Part shown: positions 1 through 8,815 of the stretch, piece after piece
How positions within the stretch are numbered: the stretch's first letter is position 1
Layout of the letters: each line of letters opens with the position of its first letter
IMG/VR virus record: IMGVR_UViG_3300039210_000244
Location: 20,462 to 84,461 of that record
Reading direction: 5' to 3' (one strand)
Length of the DNA: 64,000 nucleotides
From: a virus
Translations under genes and position numbers: made by a program
The notes under the pieces: model-generated
What the model saw: only the letters and a program-made list of their open reading frames with translations
Told to the model about the DNA's origin: nothing
Databases searched by the model: none

Positions 1-578
1 GATGGGATTCGCTCGTCGGCACGTTGCCGGTCTTCGACTGACGTTCCGATCCACACGTTAGCGGGCGGCTCAGGATCGACATTTATGAGTGCACCATCAG
101 CCTTCTGGCCGATCCATGCGAAAATCCAGTTCTCAAGATCCATCCGACCTACGCAGCTCTCCATCGCTGCGAGCAAACGCGGACGGAAATTCTCCGGACG
201 CTTCGTGAGCAGCAGCCAATCGAGGTGCTGGCATTTGCGGATGAGATCAAGCAAGTCAGCCAGCCAATCAAGCGGAACCTCGTCGTCCAACCAGTCGGAG
301 AGCGATGCGCAGAAGACGCGTGGACGACGTTTTTTCGCGTCTCCCTTTTCAGCCCACCGAAGGCAGTCGGCTTCGGCGTTTCGACTCCATCGGATAGGCT
401 CTTTCCAATTCGCAGCGGATGTGCGCGAGCGCGGATTGCCCTTGCCCCATTTTACGCGGCCATAGCGCGCGTCCATCAGCGTTTCGGCATAGCAGTGCGC
501 ACAGCCGGGTGAAACCTTTGTGCAACCGATCCACGGATTAAACGTGTGATCGGTCCACTCGATTTTTGAGTTTTCCAT
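1..578 (-). CDS. Gp37/Gp68-family (DUF5131) phage protein, truncated by window edge
   Basis: The frame opens at an ATG at 578 and stays open to base 1, giving about 192 residues of a longer protein whose C-terminus is outside the window. The N-terminus reads MENSKIEWTDHTFNPWIGC and continues TKVSPGCAHCYAE, the signature of the phage Gp37/Gp68 family (DUF5131), which has three clustered cysteines in a radical-SAM-like arrangement. The biochemical role of the family is not established to my knowledge. The start is preceded by the phage hexamer leader (CTGAACCGAACCCGAA), which supports the ATG. Last visible gene of the leftward-reading block. Confidence 0.85.
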   Translation of the reverse strand, partial: MENSKIEWTDHTFNPWIGCTKVSPGCAHCYAETLMDARYGRVKWGKGNPRSRTSAANWKEPIRWSRNAEADCLRWAEKGDAKKRRPRVFCASLSDWLDDEVPLDWLADLLDLIRKCQHLDWLLLTKRPENFRPRLLAAMESCVGRMDLENWIFAWIGQKADGALINVDPEPPANVWIGTSVEDRQRADERIP

Positions 579-626
579 AATTCGGGTTCGGTTCAGGGTG
601 TTGGATAGAGCGGGCGACCTTGGCGA

Positions 627-1028
627 TCAGCGCGGTGTTCCCGAAACCGGATCGGGGAGCAGCTCGGCGAGATCGATGCCGCGCTGTAGTCCGGCAACGT
701 ACCCGTCGAAATACTTCGTCACAACTTCCGGGAAGGTCGGATATCCGAGGACAAACCGATCCAATTCGGCGATGTCGATCGCGCGACGGAGGCTGGCTAT
801 GAGTTCCGCCTTGGTGATCGGAACGAATGGCGCTGGCGACACCGCCACTACCGGGACAATCACGGCTGGCGCGGCGGTGATGACGGCCTTGGGAGCCAGA
901 TTGACGGGTGCAGGCGGGATGATTTTAGGCGGCGCATAGCCGCGGTATTGGGTGAACGGAGCCGCGCCACAGACGACGGCAGCGATCAGGAACAGGACTG
1001 ACAGGATGGTGTACTTTATCGGTTTCAT
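627..1028 (-). CDS. Secreted or membrane-anchored small phage protein, unknown function
   Basis: 133 residues. The N-terminus MKPIKYTILSVLFLIAAVV is a signal peptide or single membrane anchor, followed by a proline/alanine-rich stretch (residues about 30-70) and a more helical C-terminal part. I chose the ATG at 1028 because the leader ACCTGAACCTGAAACGAAA sits directly before it. Location among membrane and lipoprotein genes suggests a role in lysis or the envelope, but no domain is recognised. Confidence 0.65.
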   Translation of the reverse strand: MKPIKYTILSVLFLIAAVVCGAAPFTQYRGYAPPKIIPPAPVNLAPKAVITAAPAVIVPVVAVSPAPFVPITKAELIASLRRAIDIAELDRFVLGYPTFPEVVTKYFDGYVAGLQRGIDLAELLPDPVSGTPR

Positions 1029-1064
1029 TTTCGTTTCAGGTTCAGGTTTCGTTGCTGACAAAAA

Positions 1065-1268
1065 TTAGAATAGCTCAGGCTCACTCTGCGCGGCCTTCAC
1101 CGCGGCGATTATCCCCATCACATCATTGATGTTTGGATTCGTGAGGCGGGCGGACTGTTTCGAGCCGTTCGGAAAGTGCAGAGTAAACACGCCGTCCTCG
1201 CGCGTGACGCTATCGACGCCGGAGGCTTCGCACTGCGCGAACGACGGATGCATCGTGAGCACGTTCAT
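1065..1268 (-). CDS. Small conserved-looking phage protein, unknown
   Basis: 67 residues starting MNVLTMHPSFAQCEASG. The ATG at 1268 overlaps the stop of the upstream 62-residue gene as ATGA, which fixes the start and indicates translational coupling. The chain contains a beta-rich middle (GVFTLHFPNGSKQSARL) and ends in a short helix. No function recognised. Confidence 0.6.
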   Translation of the reverse strand: MNVLTMHPSFAQCEASGVDSVTREDGVFTLHFPNGSKQSARLTNPNINDVMGIIAAVKAAQSEPELF

Positions 1269-1453
1269 GCCGCGGCCTTGCTTGATAGATCGATCTGGTA
1301 TGCCAGTTCGTCGATCAACTCCTGTGCGTACTGTGTCTGCCATGCGCGGTCGATCGGATCATCGATCAGCTCGGCTACCGCCAGATCCGCGCGCAACATC
1401 GCGAGATCGTTCTGGAGGTGCTGCAATTGCTGGCGGTCGATTCGGGTGATCAT
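1265..1453 (-). CDS. Small helical protein, unknown
   Basis: 62 residues, mostly predicted helix rich in Leu, Gln and Asp (start MITRIDRQQLQHLQNDLAML). Its stop overlaps the next start as ATGA. The start is preceded by a weak version of the hexamer leader (CTGAACCGCCACGAAC). No recognisable family. Confidence 0.55.
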   Translation of the reverse strand: MITRIDRQQLQHLQNDLAMLRADLAVAELIDDPIDRAWQTQYAQELIDELAYQIDLSSKAAA

Positions 1454-1474
1454 GTTCGTGGCGGTTCAGCGAAG

Positions 1475-1831
1475 TCACTTGATGACCTCGATTATCATGG
1501 TACCGCGAATCTCCACGAGCAGGCCGGTTTTCTCGTCCTCGAAGTAGCAGCCGTCACCCTGCACGTCGGTCACGGCTCCGGTTGTCGTCCAAGATTCGAT
1601 CGGATTTCCGCTGTTTCCGTAGAGCGTGATCTTGTGCCGCTTTCCCAGCGCATTGAAGGACGCCACTTCCGCGTCAGTGCAGGCAGCGAGAAAGAGCAGA
1701 GCCAAACCAGCCACTAGAGCCAACGCCCACAGTCGGGGGCTTCGGCGATTGGCGGCGCGGATGATTCGGCTGTAAGCCATCCTCAGTTCGGGGATGGCGG
1801 ACACTGCAACTGTCATGTTTTTCGTGCTCAT
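1475..1831 (-). CDS. Small lipoprotein of the phage lysis/envelope region
   Basis: 118 residues. A hydrophobic segment (about 33-51, LWALALVAGLALLFLAAC) ends in a good lipobox, LAAC, so the protein is probably lipid-anchored after cleavage. The preceding 32 residues are unusually long and charged, so an internal start is possible. The exported part (FNALGKRHKITLYGNSGN onward) resembles small phage proteins with a repeated strand pattern ending in VEIRGTMIIEVIK. A conserved promoter element lies at 1889-1899 and the hexamer leader precedes the ATG. An outer-spanin role is possible but unproven. Confidence 0.65.
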   Translation of the reverse strand: MSTKNMTVAVSAIPELRMAYSRIIRAANRRSPRLWALALVAGLALLFLAACTDAEVASFNALGKRHKITLYGNSGNPIESWTTTGAVTDVQGDGCYFEDEKTGLLVEIRGTMIIEVIK

Positions 1832-1888
1832 GTCGTTTCGGGTTCTGGTTGCTGACTGACACGAACAAACTACCCGTTACATCGTTAG

Positions 1889-1899
1889 ATGTAAATATA
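1889..1899 (-). promoter_or_regulatory. Putative phage promoter element (TATATTTACAT)
   Basis: Member of the nine-copy TnTTTACAT family, 58 bases upstream of the start at 1831. Between them lie a GTCAGTCAG string and the hexamer leader. Assignment as promoter is inference from conserved sequence and position. Confidence 0.5.
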
Positions 1900-1938
1900 A
1901 TAATTTAACCAGGAGCGAAATAATTCGCTCACCGCCGA

Positions 1939-2286
1939 TCAATTCCGCGTCGCCAGCCAACCGATCAGTGCACCGACGAACGGACCGACTGACGCCAGCC
2001 ATCCCACCAGTTTGTATCCACCGCGAATTTGGTTCGCAATCTCCTTGAACTGATCCACCGCGATCCGGAGTTCGGCTGATTCTTTTTGTGCGGCCTCGAA
2101 CCGGGCGCTGCTCTCTTTTTGATTGGCTTGGAGCTGTGTTCGCAACTCGACGATCGCCGATGGTTCCTGCTCCGCCCGCGTCTTCAGCGTGGCATCGATC
2201 GCTGCCACCTTTTGAGCCATCTCGCCGACCTGCTTCGTCAGCACTTCAATCAGTCGTTCGAGGCGTTGCGTAGAATCGTCAGACAT
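1939..2286 (-). CDS. Coiled-coil protein with C-terminal membrane helix, holin-accessory-like
   Basis: 115 residues. Residues about 5-85 are a long charged coiled coil with repeated AQKES/QANQKES units, followed by one hydrophobic helix (KLVGWLASVGPFVGALIGWL) near the C-terminus. This layout resembles XhlA-type haemolysin/holin partner proteins of phages, but the resemblance is only architectural. The leader is degenerate (GAACCC at some distance from the ATG). Confidence 0.55.
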   Translation of the reverse strand: MSDDSTQRLERLIEVLTKQVGEMAQKVAAIDATLKTRAEQEPSAIVELRTQLQANQKESSARFEAAQKESAELRIAVDQFKEIANQIRGGYKLVGWLASVGPFVGALIGWLATRN

Positions 2287-2351
2287 GGTTGAGAGGGTTC
2301 ATCTGTAAGAGAACAACCTCCCATCATTCGGGAATTTATTTCGCTAAAATT

Positions 2352-3422
2352 CTATGCAGCCAACGGCGCCGTATTTGCTCCCTCAACCTGCATCCTCGAA
2401 TCGATCGCTTTCTCTATCGAGGTTTTCGCGCCATCAACTGCTCGCGGAATGCGATAGCGCAAATGCTCCTTGAGTTCGGAGAACGCGGCCACCGCTTTAG
2501 GGACGCCCACAGACGCCTCATCCTTGAGGTCCTGCACGCTCGCGCGGAGCTTCCGCTCAATCTGCCCAGTGAGCCACAGATGGCGCGCCACGAGCCCGCC
2601 GCCGATGAGGATCAGCGCAAGGCCACCGCCCGCGACATAGATGAACCACGTTTGACCGACGATATAACCGGCGCCGATTAGCAGCATGCCACCGACGGCA
2701 CCCGGGACCGCTTTAGTCAGCGCCGCGATGCCGGTGAAAAAGAGTAGGGCACCACAACCGAGCACGACCGCCATTCCCGTGCCGACCAAAATGCGAGACG
2801 CCCATCGGAGAAGATCGTCCGCGTGCTTTTTGTTCGCGGCCACAATCGCAGCCTTCGCCGCCGCAACTTCCGCGTCTTTGTCGGCGATGACCTTTTCGAG
2901 CGCGCTCTTCTGCTCGGCGAGCTCGGTGTCGGCGGCCGTTCGCAGCGCCACGAGTTGCTCGTCGCGCGCTTTGATTGTCTTCTGTTCCGCCTCCATCGCC
3001 AGCTTCAACCGCGACGTTTCATCGAGCGCAGAGCCGTAAAGTTTTTTCTGCTCCGCGAGATCACCTTTGACCGTCGCGAGAATTCGCGCGTCAGCCTCCG
3101 CTTTCTTCGCCGGTGTTGGATCTCCGACGATCGCGTGCGCGAGGTCAGCCTCCGCCGTGATAATTTCCTTCCCCTTGCTCGCTTCCGTTTTCTCCGCGCC
3201 CTGGCCTATGCCGTAAACGTTACCGGCGAGATCACCAAGCAGAGAATCTTTCGCCTCCAGCTGTTGTCCGAGCGCGGCGATTTGTTTTTGCTGCTCCTGT
3301 CCCAGCTGTTCCGTCTTCGGTCCGACTGGAGCAACGACCGTTTTCGTACTCTGGCAGCTGACGTTCAACAGAAGCACAAAGGCAACGACGAATAGTCCAA
3401 GGCAAGCGAGCGCGTTTTTCAT
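2352..3422 (-). CDS. Membrane-anchored coiled-coil protein, possible spanin-like
   Basis: 356 residues. It opens with a signal-anchor (MKNALACLGLFVVAFVLLL) ending in NVSC, a weak lipobox. Residues about 35-200 are a continuous Ala/Glu/Lys-rich coiled coil; two strongly hydrophobic, glycine-rich segments follow (about 210-290), then an amphipathic tail. The hexamer leader (GAACCCGAACCTGAA) precedes the ATG. Position near other membrane genes suggests envelope disruption or anchoring. No family is recognised with confidence. Confidence 0.65.
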   Translation of the reverse strand: MKNALACLGLFVVAFVLLLNVSCQSTKTVVAPVGPKTEQLGQEQQKQIAALGQQLEAKDSLLGDLAGNVYGIGQGAEKTEASKGKEIITAEADLAHAIVGDPTPAKKAEADARILATVKGDLAEQKKLYGSALDETSRLKLAMEAEQKTIKARDEQLVALRTAADTELAEQKSALEKVIADKDAEVAAAKAAIVAANKKHADDLLRWASRILVGTGMAVVLGCGALLFFTGIAALTKAVPGAVGGMLLIGAGYIVGQTWFIYVAGGGLALILIGGGLVARHLWLTGQIERKLRASVQDLKDEASVGVPKAVAAFSELKEHLRYRIPRAVDGAKTSIEKAIDSRMQVEGANTAPLAA

Positions 3423-3494
3423 TTCAGGTTCGGGTTCTCCTTCAGCTCTGAGCGTCGGAGGTATCAGAGCAAGCTATACAGATTAAAATCCTCC

Positions 3495-3713
3495 TCAGTA
3501 TATTGCCCGTTCCAGAGGCACCTGCCAAAGTCCCCCCTTCCCCACGCGATAAGGCATGAGGAAAGGGATGACGATGACGGTGCCTCCAAATTGCCCTGTC
3601 CCTGTCGGCCCCACCAGTTTTCCAAGCAGCAGCTCCCGCCGAGTATGGCCCCACGTTTCACGGTTCTTTATCGCTGTGCTCAGGTCGGCCCCAGTCTTCG
3701 CCGGGTCCGCCAT
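3495..3713 (-). CDS. Doubtful small protein
   Basis: 72 residues starting MADPAKTGADLSTAIKNRE. The composition looks protein-like, with a Gly/Val/Ile-rich C-terminal half, more so than the competing frames, but there is no hexamer leader, no overlap and no recognised family. It lies downstream of the strong terminator at 3824-3863, so it would need its own promoter. Confidence 0.35.
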   Translation of the reverse strand: MADPAKTGADLSTAIKNRETWGHTRRELLLGKLVGPTGTGQFGGTVIVIPFLMPYRVGKGGLWQVPLERAIY

Positions 3714-3823
3714 TCAGCTGTAACGGGTGGTAGTTGCCACCGATCACAGCACTCGCCAAAAATGAACACGATTGCCGATGTCGGCCCTCGTTTTCCGTTC
3801 GTTCGTAGCCGCGACGTAAAAAC

Positions 3824-3863
3824 AAGAACACCTCGGCGTGTCTCACGACGCCGAGGTGTTCTT
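3824..3863 (-). terminator. Strong, probably bidirectional terminator
   Basis: Perfect 16-bp stem (AAGAACACCTCGGCGT and its complement) with an 8-base loop. On the minus strand the stem is followed by GTTTTT; on the plus strand by TTCG. It is the strongest hairpin in the window and would end transcription coming from the tail genes. Confidence 0.85.
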
Positions 3864-3960
3864 TTCGATTCAGGTCTTAGTGACGGGATCGCCGTCACTC
3901 AAATTGGGTTCCTCGTTGCTGTGAGACTCGCAACGCAGAAACGGATGAGATCAAACACCG
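3824..3960 (-). ncRNA. Candidate small RNA ending at the strong terminator
   Basis: On the minus strand a promoter-like ATCTTTACTTC (3964-3974) resembles the phage TATCTTTACAT elements. Downstream come about 100 bases without an ATG, containing a GTGACGG...CCGTCAC hairpin, and then the 16-bp terminator. The layout fits a short non-coding transcript; nothing else supports it. Confidence 0.3.
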
Positions 3961-3995
3961 CGGAAGTAAAGATTATTCAGAAAACAATCTGTCAC

Positions 3996-4361
3996 TTAGA
4001 CATCGATCGCGTCCGAGAAAACAGTGAGCTGTCCCGCTTCCGGCTGAAAATCACAGATGGCCGGCTCAACCTTCGCGGCGGCGTAAATCTGAGCGCGGAA
4101 AGGATCATCCGCTGGATTTGCGGCAAGCGCGGTGGTCGAGAGCCATTGGTCGAACTTCGCACCGCTCAATCGCAGCTTGGCAAACGGGCGATCAGCCATC
4201 GAAAGCGTGGCCTTGGGGTTGGTCGCAGCCTGCGCGGCACTGAGGTAAAGCCCGAACCAAACAGAAATTTCTTTGCTCAGATAGTCAGCCGGCGCGGCGA
4301 TAATCTTGACGTAGTTGCCTGCGGCACCGTTGGGCAGGGTGAATGTTTTTTGGAGAGCCAT
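3996..4361 (-). CDS. Small tail-associated protein, unknown
   Basis: 121 residues (MALQKTFTLPNGAAGNYVKI). It follows the giant tail-tip gene after a 5-base gap, so it is probably in the tail operon. The opening resembles small beta-rich phage tail-tip accessory proteins, but no family can be named. Start chosen as the first ATG after the upstream stop. Confidence 0.65.
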   Translation of the reverse strand: MALQKTFTLPNGAAGNYVKIIAAPADYLSKEISVWFGLYLSAAQAATNPKATLSMADRPFAKLRLSGAKFDQWLSTTALAANPADDPFRAQIYAAAKVEPAICDFQPEAGQLTVFSDAIDV

Positions 4362-4366
4362 GACGT

Positions 4367-7300
4367 TTAGGCGTATTCGGTGAGCGAAATCTGGCAGCGG
4401 TATTGCGCGCTAGCCCCTATGTTGGACGCGTCGCGGGTCCAGAGTTTTATATAGGCCGTGGTGGACGTGCTGGTGGCGCCGTCAACGGCGAGATAACGTC
4501 CGAGAACGTTGTCGTCGGATTCGACCTGAACCGATCCCACGTCGGGATGCGCCGAGAAACCGCGATTGCTGATGTCGAGGGCGAAAATTTCGGACGCCGC
4601 GCCGCCGGTGAGCGGAGAAGTGACCATGTTCTCATCGTACTTTGCGAGCACCTGGCGCACGCTCGATCCGCTGCCGGTCTTGACGCCGCTCATCGATACG
4701 TTCGCCGAACTTTGCTCGGACATCGATCCAGCCGCTAACGCGAGAGTGAAATTTATCCAAATCCCCGTGTCCGTCCAATTGCCGCTGTCGGAATAATTCC
4801 CTGTGCGATCGCGTGTGCGAACCCACAGGCGCTGAGACGTAGTTGTGCCGCTGTAGAAAAAAACTTTCTCCGCAGTCCCATCTACAATCGTATCGGCCGA
4901 ACTCGGCGGCGTTCCGGTGCTTCCGCTGATTCCAAATTCGTAATTAGCAACATCGCGATCCGCGCTTCTGGTGAACGTAACCGTCATTCCGTATATCTGA
5001 GTGGAGCCCCAATACTTGGCGGCAATCGGGTAGGAAGAGTCAGGCGCGTGACCTACAAAGCCGGTGGGGTTGGCCGGGCCGGACGATTTATTTGGCGCCG
5101 TGAAAGGCGAACCGGTAGCCAAAACAATTGCGCTCGGAGCAAGATCGAACGTGAACACCTGCACCGCCACCTCGTACGACATGTTGGGCGCGAGGTCGTC
5201 GATCGTGCTCGTGCGCGGCGTCGGATTCCGGTTGTTGTCCCATTGGTCAGCGACTATCCATCCGGTCGATCCGTTCTTCCGATACAGAACGTTCATGATG
5301 TACCCGCCGGTGGGCATTGCCGGGACGTTGATCACGAGGCGGGAAAGCGCGGTGCCGTCACCGGCGAGATACGCGCTCGACGTGTTGAGGGTAGGCGCAG
5401 CCGGGTCTGTCGGCGGCGTCGTTTCGACGTAACCTTGGAGCAAGATCCACGTGTAGCTTCCGACCAACGTGCTCGGCGTCGCGCTATTGCTGGAGTACGT
5501 GCCGATGTACTTACCAACGACATCCCCTCCGGAGGCCGTGAACGTCGCGCCGCCGTCATTCGAGAACTTGAAATAAAAGTAAGCGTTGTCCCCAGGCGTG
5601 CCATCGTCACCGATGATCTTCATCGCCGCCGTGAACGTGCCGGTGGTGCCGACTTTTTGATGCTGGTAAAGATCGCCAACGGTGAACGTCGAATGCCACG
5701 AGGCACCATCCACGGAATACTCAATGATTACGTCGTTTCCGGCTACTCCGTCATAGCCTTCGCGGACTTTGACGATCGAGATATAATCTTCCACGCCGTC
5801 CCAAACGACTTTCACGGTGATCGCCTCGCTCAGCATGGATGAGACATCGACCGCACACGTGGTGCCTGTGACGGTCAGAGTCGCGCTGCCTGACGTGACG
5901 CTGAAGGTCGGCGAGCCCGCGAGATTCTGGCCGGTCGCCGTAAAGTTGATTGTCGCCGGAACCGGCGTCGTCGGCGCGGCCTTCGCGTATTGGACGGTCT
6001 GAGTGTCCGAGGTGAGCACAACCAACTTGGCGTTCGTGCCGCCGGTGCCGGCTTTTGACTTCGTGATCGTGAACCGCCGTACAATTGAATCGTAGCCAGT
6101 CCGCGCCGCGGTGATGTCCACGTATCCAACGTCCGCCGACAGCGCCGAAACGGTCACAACGCGGCCAACCAGCGCCGACGTGCAGTCCGTGTCCGCTTTC
6201 GTGACGGTCCAATCTGCCGACGAATCAACCACGCCCTCATAAATCTTGATCTCCGTCGAGGCGCCCGCAAACGACGACACCACGCCGGCAGAGTCTGCGG
6301 GAACAAGGTGAGCCTCGTTCGTCAGGATCGCATTCGGGCCACCGACGCCGCGTGGCGTGATTGCGGCGGAATTGCTTTTCTCTCCGATCAATTCGCCAGC
6401 CGACACCCCGGAGATCCAATACCAATATGGCACGTCAACATCGACCGTCACATCAACGAACCGCGGGTAAGCCTGCTCCGCGATCTCGGTCGATGCAGCC
6501 GGATCGCTCGTGGTGCCTCGGAAAATCTTGTATTCAACCGCGCCCGGGATCGCGGTCCACGTGAGGCCAATCGCTTTGCCGGTGCCAGCAATCGCCGCGA
6601 GGTCGGTCGCCGCGGCCGGAGTCGCGTCCGGTACGACAACCGTAATCTGCGGAACGTACGCGGCGCTCGTTTGAGGGTAGAATTCCGCAAGCGTTACGGC
6701 ATCAGCCACGCGGCGAACGTGCTCCGCATACGCAGTGTCGGGATCGTACAGCCCCGCGTTGCCGAACGGGATCATCCGGAAGTAGCTCGGATCTAGCGCA
6801 ACGTTCGGTGCCTCAAAATCTGGGTGCCAAAGGAAAGAGACATTTTCGATCGGCGCGCACCAAACCTCATACGTCGCCCACGAATCAGGGAACGAACCGG
6901 CCGAAAATTCCGCCGCAACCGTGTTCCTACGAGCGCGAAGCACAGGCACATCGAAAGTGTCGGTCGCAACCGCGCTCACCGGGCCGGCCACCGACAGGAA
7001 TTCAACCCAAGGTTTCCCGTCCGGCTTCGCGACGATGTTACCGCCACCGTCTTTTTTAATTAGACAAATGACCATCGAATCCATCGCGGCCTCGCCAGCG
7101 CCGCCGTTCCAGTTCGTCAGATAGGTCGAATCACGCCGCGGGTCCACGCCGTTTGAGCCCGTGAGCAACGACACGCGCAGGGTCGTGGCAACGTTCGAGA
7201 ACGCGGCAACGAGATTGAGCGGCAAGGCAAACGCCGGCTGCCGACCAATCTCCGCGTAGTCGCCAGCGACGGTCTTGCAGTATTGGACGATGTACCAAAA

Positions 7301-8614
7301 GGCCATGTCCGCAGGCCGTGCGGCAAAAGCAACAACACTCGGGCTGTCGCCAGTAACGTCCGAATCGAGTGAGACAATCCGAGAATAATTGACCGGCGGA
7401 GTCGCATCATCCGCGACATTGATGACCGGAGTCGGCACGACCACCTGCACGGCGCCGTTCGTTTCAAGCTCACCGGTGATTGTGATCGGACCCGTTTTGT
7501 CGAACGATCGACGCAAAATGAAAAAAAGTCGGATGTCTGACGCCTCACCCTGTTCCTCGACCGGGAAGGTGAAGTAGTCGCCGGGACGTAGTTTTGTCCC
7601 GTCGGAATTCACCGCTTTCCCGCGTTTGACTTCGAGTTCGAGCGTGGTTTTTGGATACGCCGCCGCGCGCAGGAGATCCGCACCGTGCGCAAAAACTTGA
7701 GCCTCGTGGGTGAGCAGCTGGCGCGACGCCGTTTTGCGCCGCACGATCCCCGTGGATCGGACGGAAGCGGTATTGTCCACCGTTCGAGCGTCGCCCTTGT
7801 GGTGTTTGTCGGCGTTTCGGAATTCGATCGAGAACGAGTTCGGTAGCGCCGAGGCGTCTTCCGTTTCAAAATGGGCTGAGTCAACGTCGTCATGAGTGAG
7901 AGCGGTAGCGCCTGCCACGACCCCTGTCCGTATGCGTCGGCCAGCCTCGATTCGACCATCCGCACCCATTCGTAGCCACGCATTGGAGACGCTTGAGAGA
8001 TCGGCGAGCGCCGACTTCATGTTCGTCTTCTCATTCCAGAATGGAGCAACCGATGACGAGATTCGGTTCGTTCCTGCAACCGTCTCGGCAGCGAGGTCAT
8101 TGCTCAATGTCACGAACGACGCTGCGTTCAACTTGTCGGACGGCAGTCCACCGAAATTCCACGAGGTAAGGATCTCAGCCGCTACCGCCGCGGGATTACA
8201 TGTGTCGTTGCCGTCAATCTGCTCCGTACCGTTGCTGATTATCAGCTGATTTGGCGCGCGGCTCCAACACACCTCGATCGTCGGCGCGGCGGTCTCGCCA
8301 CTTACGCCAAAGGAGCAATCCACCAAAACAAGATACACCCACCCACGGTACGCAGGCTGGAGTTTGAACGACGCGAGCACGCTGTCGGCCGCCTGCGTTT
8401 CCGTGCCCCAGTAGAAATATGCCGGCCCAACTCCGGTCAGAAAAATTGCCGAATAGTCAGCGCCTACTGGTTTACTGAGCGGTCCAGACCAAACGGTTTT
8501 ACCTCCGAAAACGATCCATTCTAGGCTATACGCCGGCCCCTCGCCAAGCGCGCCTGCGAGGGTGCCGTGGTACTCGTTGGTCGTGCTCGCCCCGCCTTTT
8601 GATCCGGAACTCAT
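4367..8614 (-). CDS. Large tail-tip / host-specificity protein (J-like), with FN3-type modules
   Basis: 1,415 residues. The N-terminal part (YHGTLAGALGEGPAYSLEWI) is like baseplate hub/tip attachment proteins of siphoviruses. The middle contains Ig/fibronectin-III-like units (for example near ATDLAAIAGTGKAIGLTW and around PTDPAAPTLNTSSAYLAGDG), and the C-terminus is beta-rich and fibre-like. The protein is expected at the distal end of the tail, contacting the receptor. Its ATG overlaps the previous gene as ATGA. Neighbours (NlpC/P60, BR0599-like, tape measure) give the same tail-tip order seen in many siphoviruses. Confidence 0.85.
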   Translation of the reverse strand: MSSGSKGGASTTNEYHGTLAGALGEGPAYSLEWIVFGGKTVWSGPLSKPVGADYSAIFLTGVGPAYFYWGTETQAADSVLASFKLQPAYRGWVYLVLVDCSFGVSGETAAPTIEVCWSRAPNQLIISNGTEQIDGNDTCNPAAVAAEILTSWNFGGLPSDKLNAASFVTLSNDLAAETVAGTNRISSSVAPFWNEKTNMKSALADLSSVSNAWLRMGADGRIEAGRRIRTGVVAGATALTHDDVDSAHFETEDASALPNSFSIEFRNADKHHKGDARTVDNTASVRSTGIVRRKTASRQLLTHEAQVFAHGADLLRAAAYPKTTLELEVKRGKAVNSDGTKLRPGDYFTFPVEEQGEASDIRLFFILRRSFDKTGPITITGELETNGAVQVVVPTPVINVADDATPPVNYSRIVSLDSDVTGDSPSVVAFAARPADMAFWYIVQYCKTVAGDYAEIGRQPAFALPLNLVAAFSNVATTLRVSLLTGSNGVDPRRDSTYLTNWNGGAGEAAMDSMVICLIKKDGGGNIVAKPDGKPWVEFLSVAGPVSAVATDTFDVPVLRARRNTVAAEFSAGSFPDSWATYEVWCAPIENVSFLWHPDFEAPNVALDPSYFRMIPFGNAGLYDPDTAYAEHVRRVADAVTLAEFYPQTSAAYVPQITVVVPDATPAAATDLAAIAGTGKAIGLTWTAIPGAVEYKIFRGTTSDPAASTEIAEQAYPRFVDVTVDVDVPYWYWISGVSAGELIGEKSNSAAITPRGVGGPNAILTNEAHLVPADSAGVVSSFAGASTEIKIYEGVVDSSADWTVTKADTDCTSALVGRVVTVSALSADVGYVDITAARTGYDSIVRRFTITKSKAGTGGTNAKLVVLTSDTQTVQYAKAAPTTPVPATINFTATGQNLAGSPTFSVTSGSATLTVTGTTCAVDVSSMLSEAITVKVVWDGVEDYISIVKVREGYDGVAGNDVIIEYSVDGASWHSTFTVGDLYQHQKVGTTGTFTAAMKIIGDDGTPGDNAYFYFKFSNDGGATFTASGGDVVGKYIGTYSSNSATPSTLVGSYTWILLQGYVETTPPTDPAAPTLNTSSAYLAGDGTALSRLVINVPAMPTGGYIMNVLYRKNGSTGWIVADQWDNNRNPTPRTSTIDDLAPNMSYEVAVQVFTFDLAPSAIVLATGSPFTAPNKSSGPANPTGFVGHAPDSSYPIAAKYWGSTQIYGMTVTFTRSADRDVANYEFGISGSTGTPPSSADTIVDGTAEKVFFYSGTTTSQRLWVRTRDRTGNYSDSGNWTDTGIWINFTLALAAGSMSEQSSANVSMSGVKTGSGSSVRQVLAKYDENMVTSPLTGGAASEIFALDISNRGFSAHPDVGSVQVESDDNVLGRYLAVDGATSTSTTAYIKLWTRDASNIGASAQYRCQISLTEYA

Positions 8615-8811
8615 TTCTTTCCCCCAGACTGTGCCGGCACCTTAACCACGCGCTGACCGTAGATTGGCGTGAGCCAGCGGATCGTCGTCTTGATTGTCCC
8701 CATTCCGAGCGGGATCGCCTGCGCCGCACGAGCGGACGACAGCGACTCGTCCTCCGCCTTGAATTCGTCGGTCGTGTTCGGTTCTGCGGCTTGGTCTGTC
8801 CTTGCGCCCAT
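8611..8811 (-). CDS. Small tail hub-associated protein
   Basis: 66 residues. The N-terminal half is charged and flexible; the C-terminal half (GTIKTTIRWLTPIYGQRVVK) matches a short motif I associate with small phage proteins next to the tail-tip protein. ATGA overlap with the downstream giant gene and a 4-base gap to the upstream peptidase gene support translation. Confidence 0.65.
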   Translation of the reverse strand: MGARTDQAAEPNTTDEFKAEDESLSSARAAQAIPLGMGTIKTTIRWLTPIYGQRVVKVPAQSGGKK

Positions 8812-8815
8812 TTGA

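Larger units (their letters stand above)
3423..3995. other. Long intergenic stretch with one doubtful small gene and a probable small RNA
   Basis: The 570 bases between two secure genes hold only a 72-codon reading frame of moderate credibility (3495-3713), a very strong hairpin (3824-3863) and a promoter-like element near 3964-3974. Several overlapping short frames cover 3442-3713 in all phases, so coding evidence is weak. Confidence 0.5.

Noticed and set aside
3442-3661. Two further frames overlapping 3495-3713
   Set aside because: Different phases of the same DNA with no start signal; only the 72-codon frame looks protein-like, and even that is doubtful.
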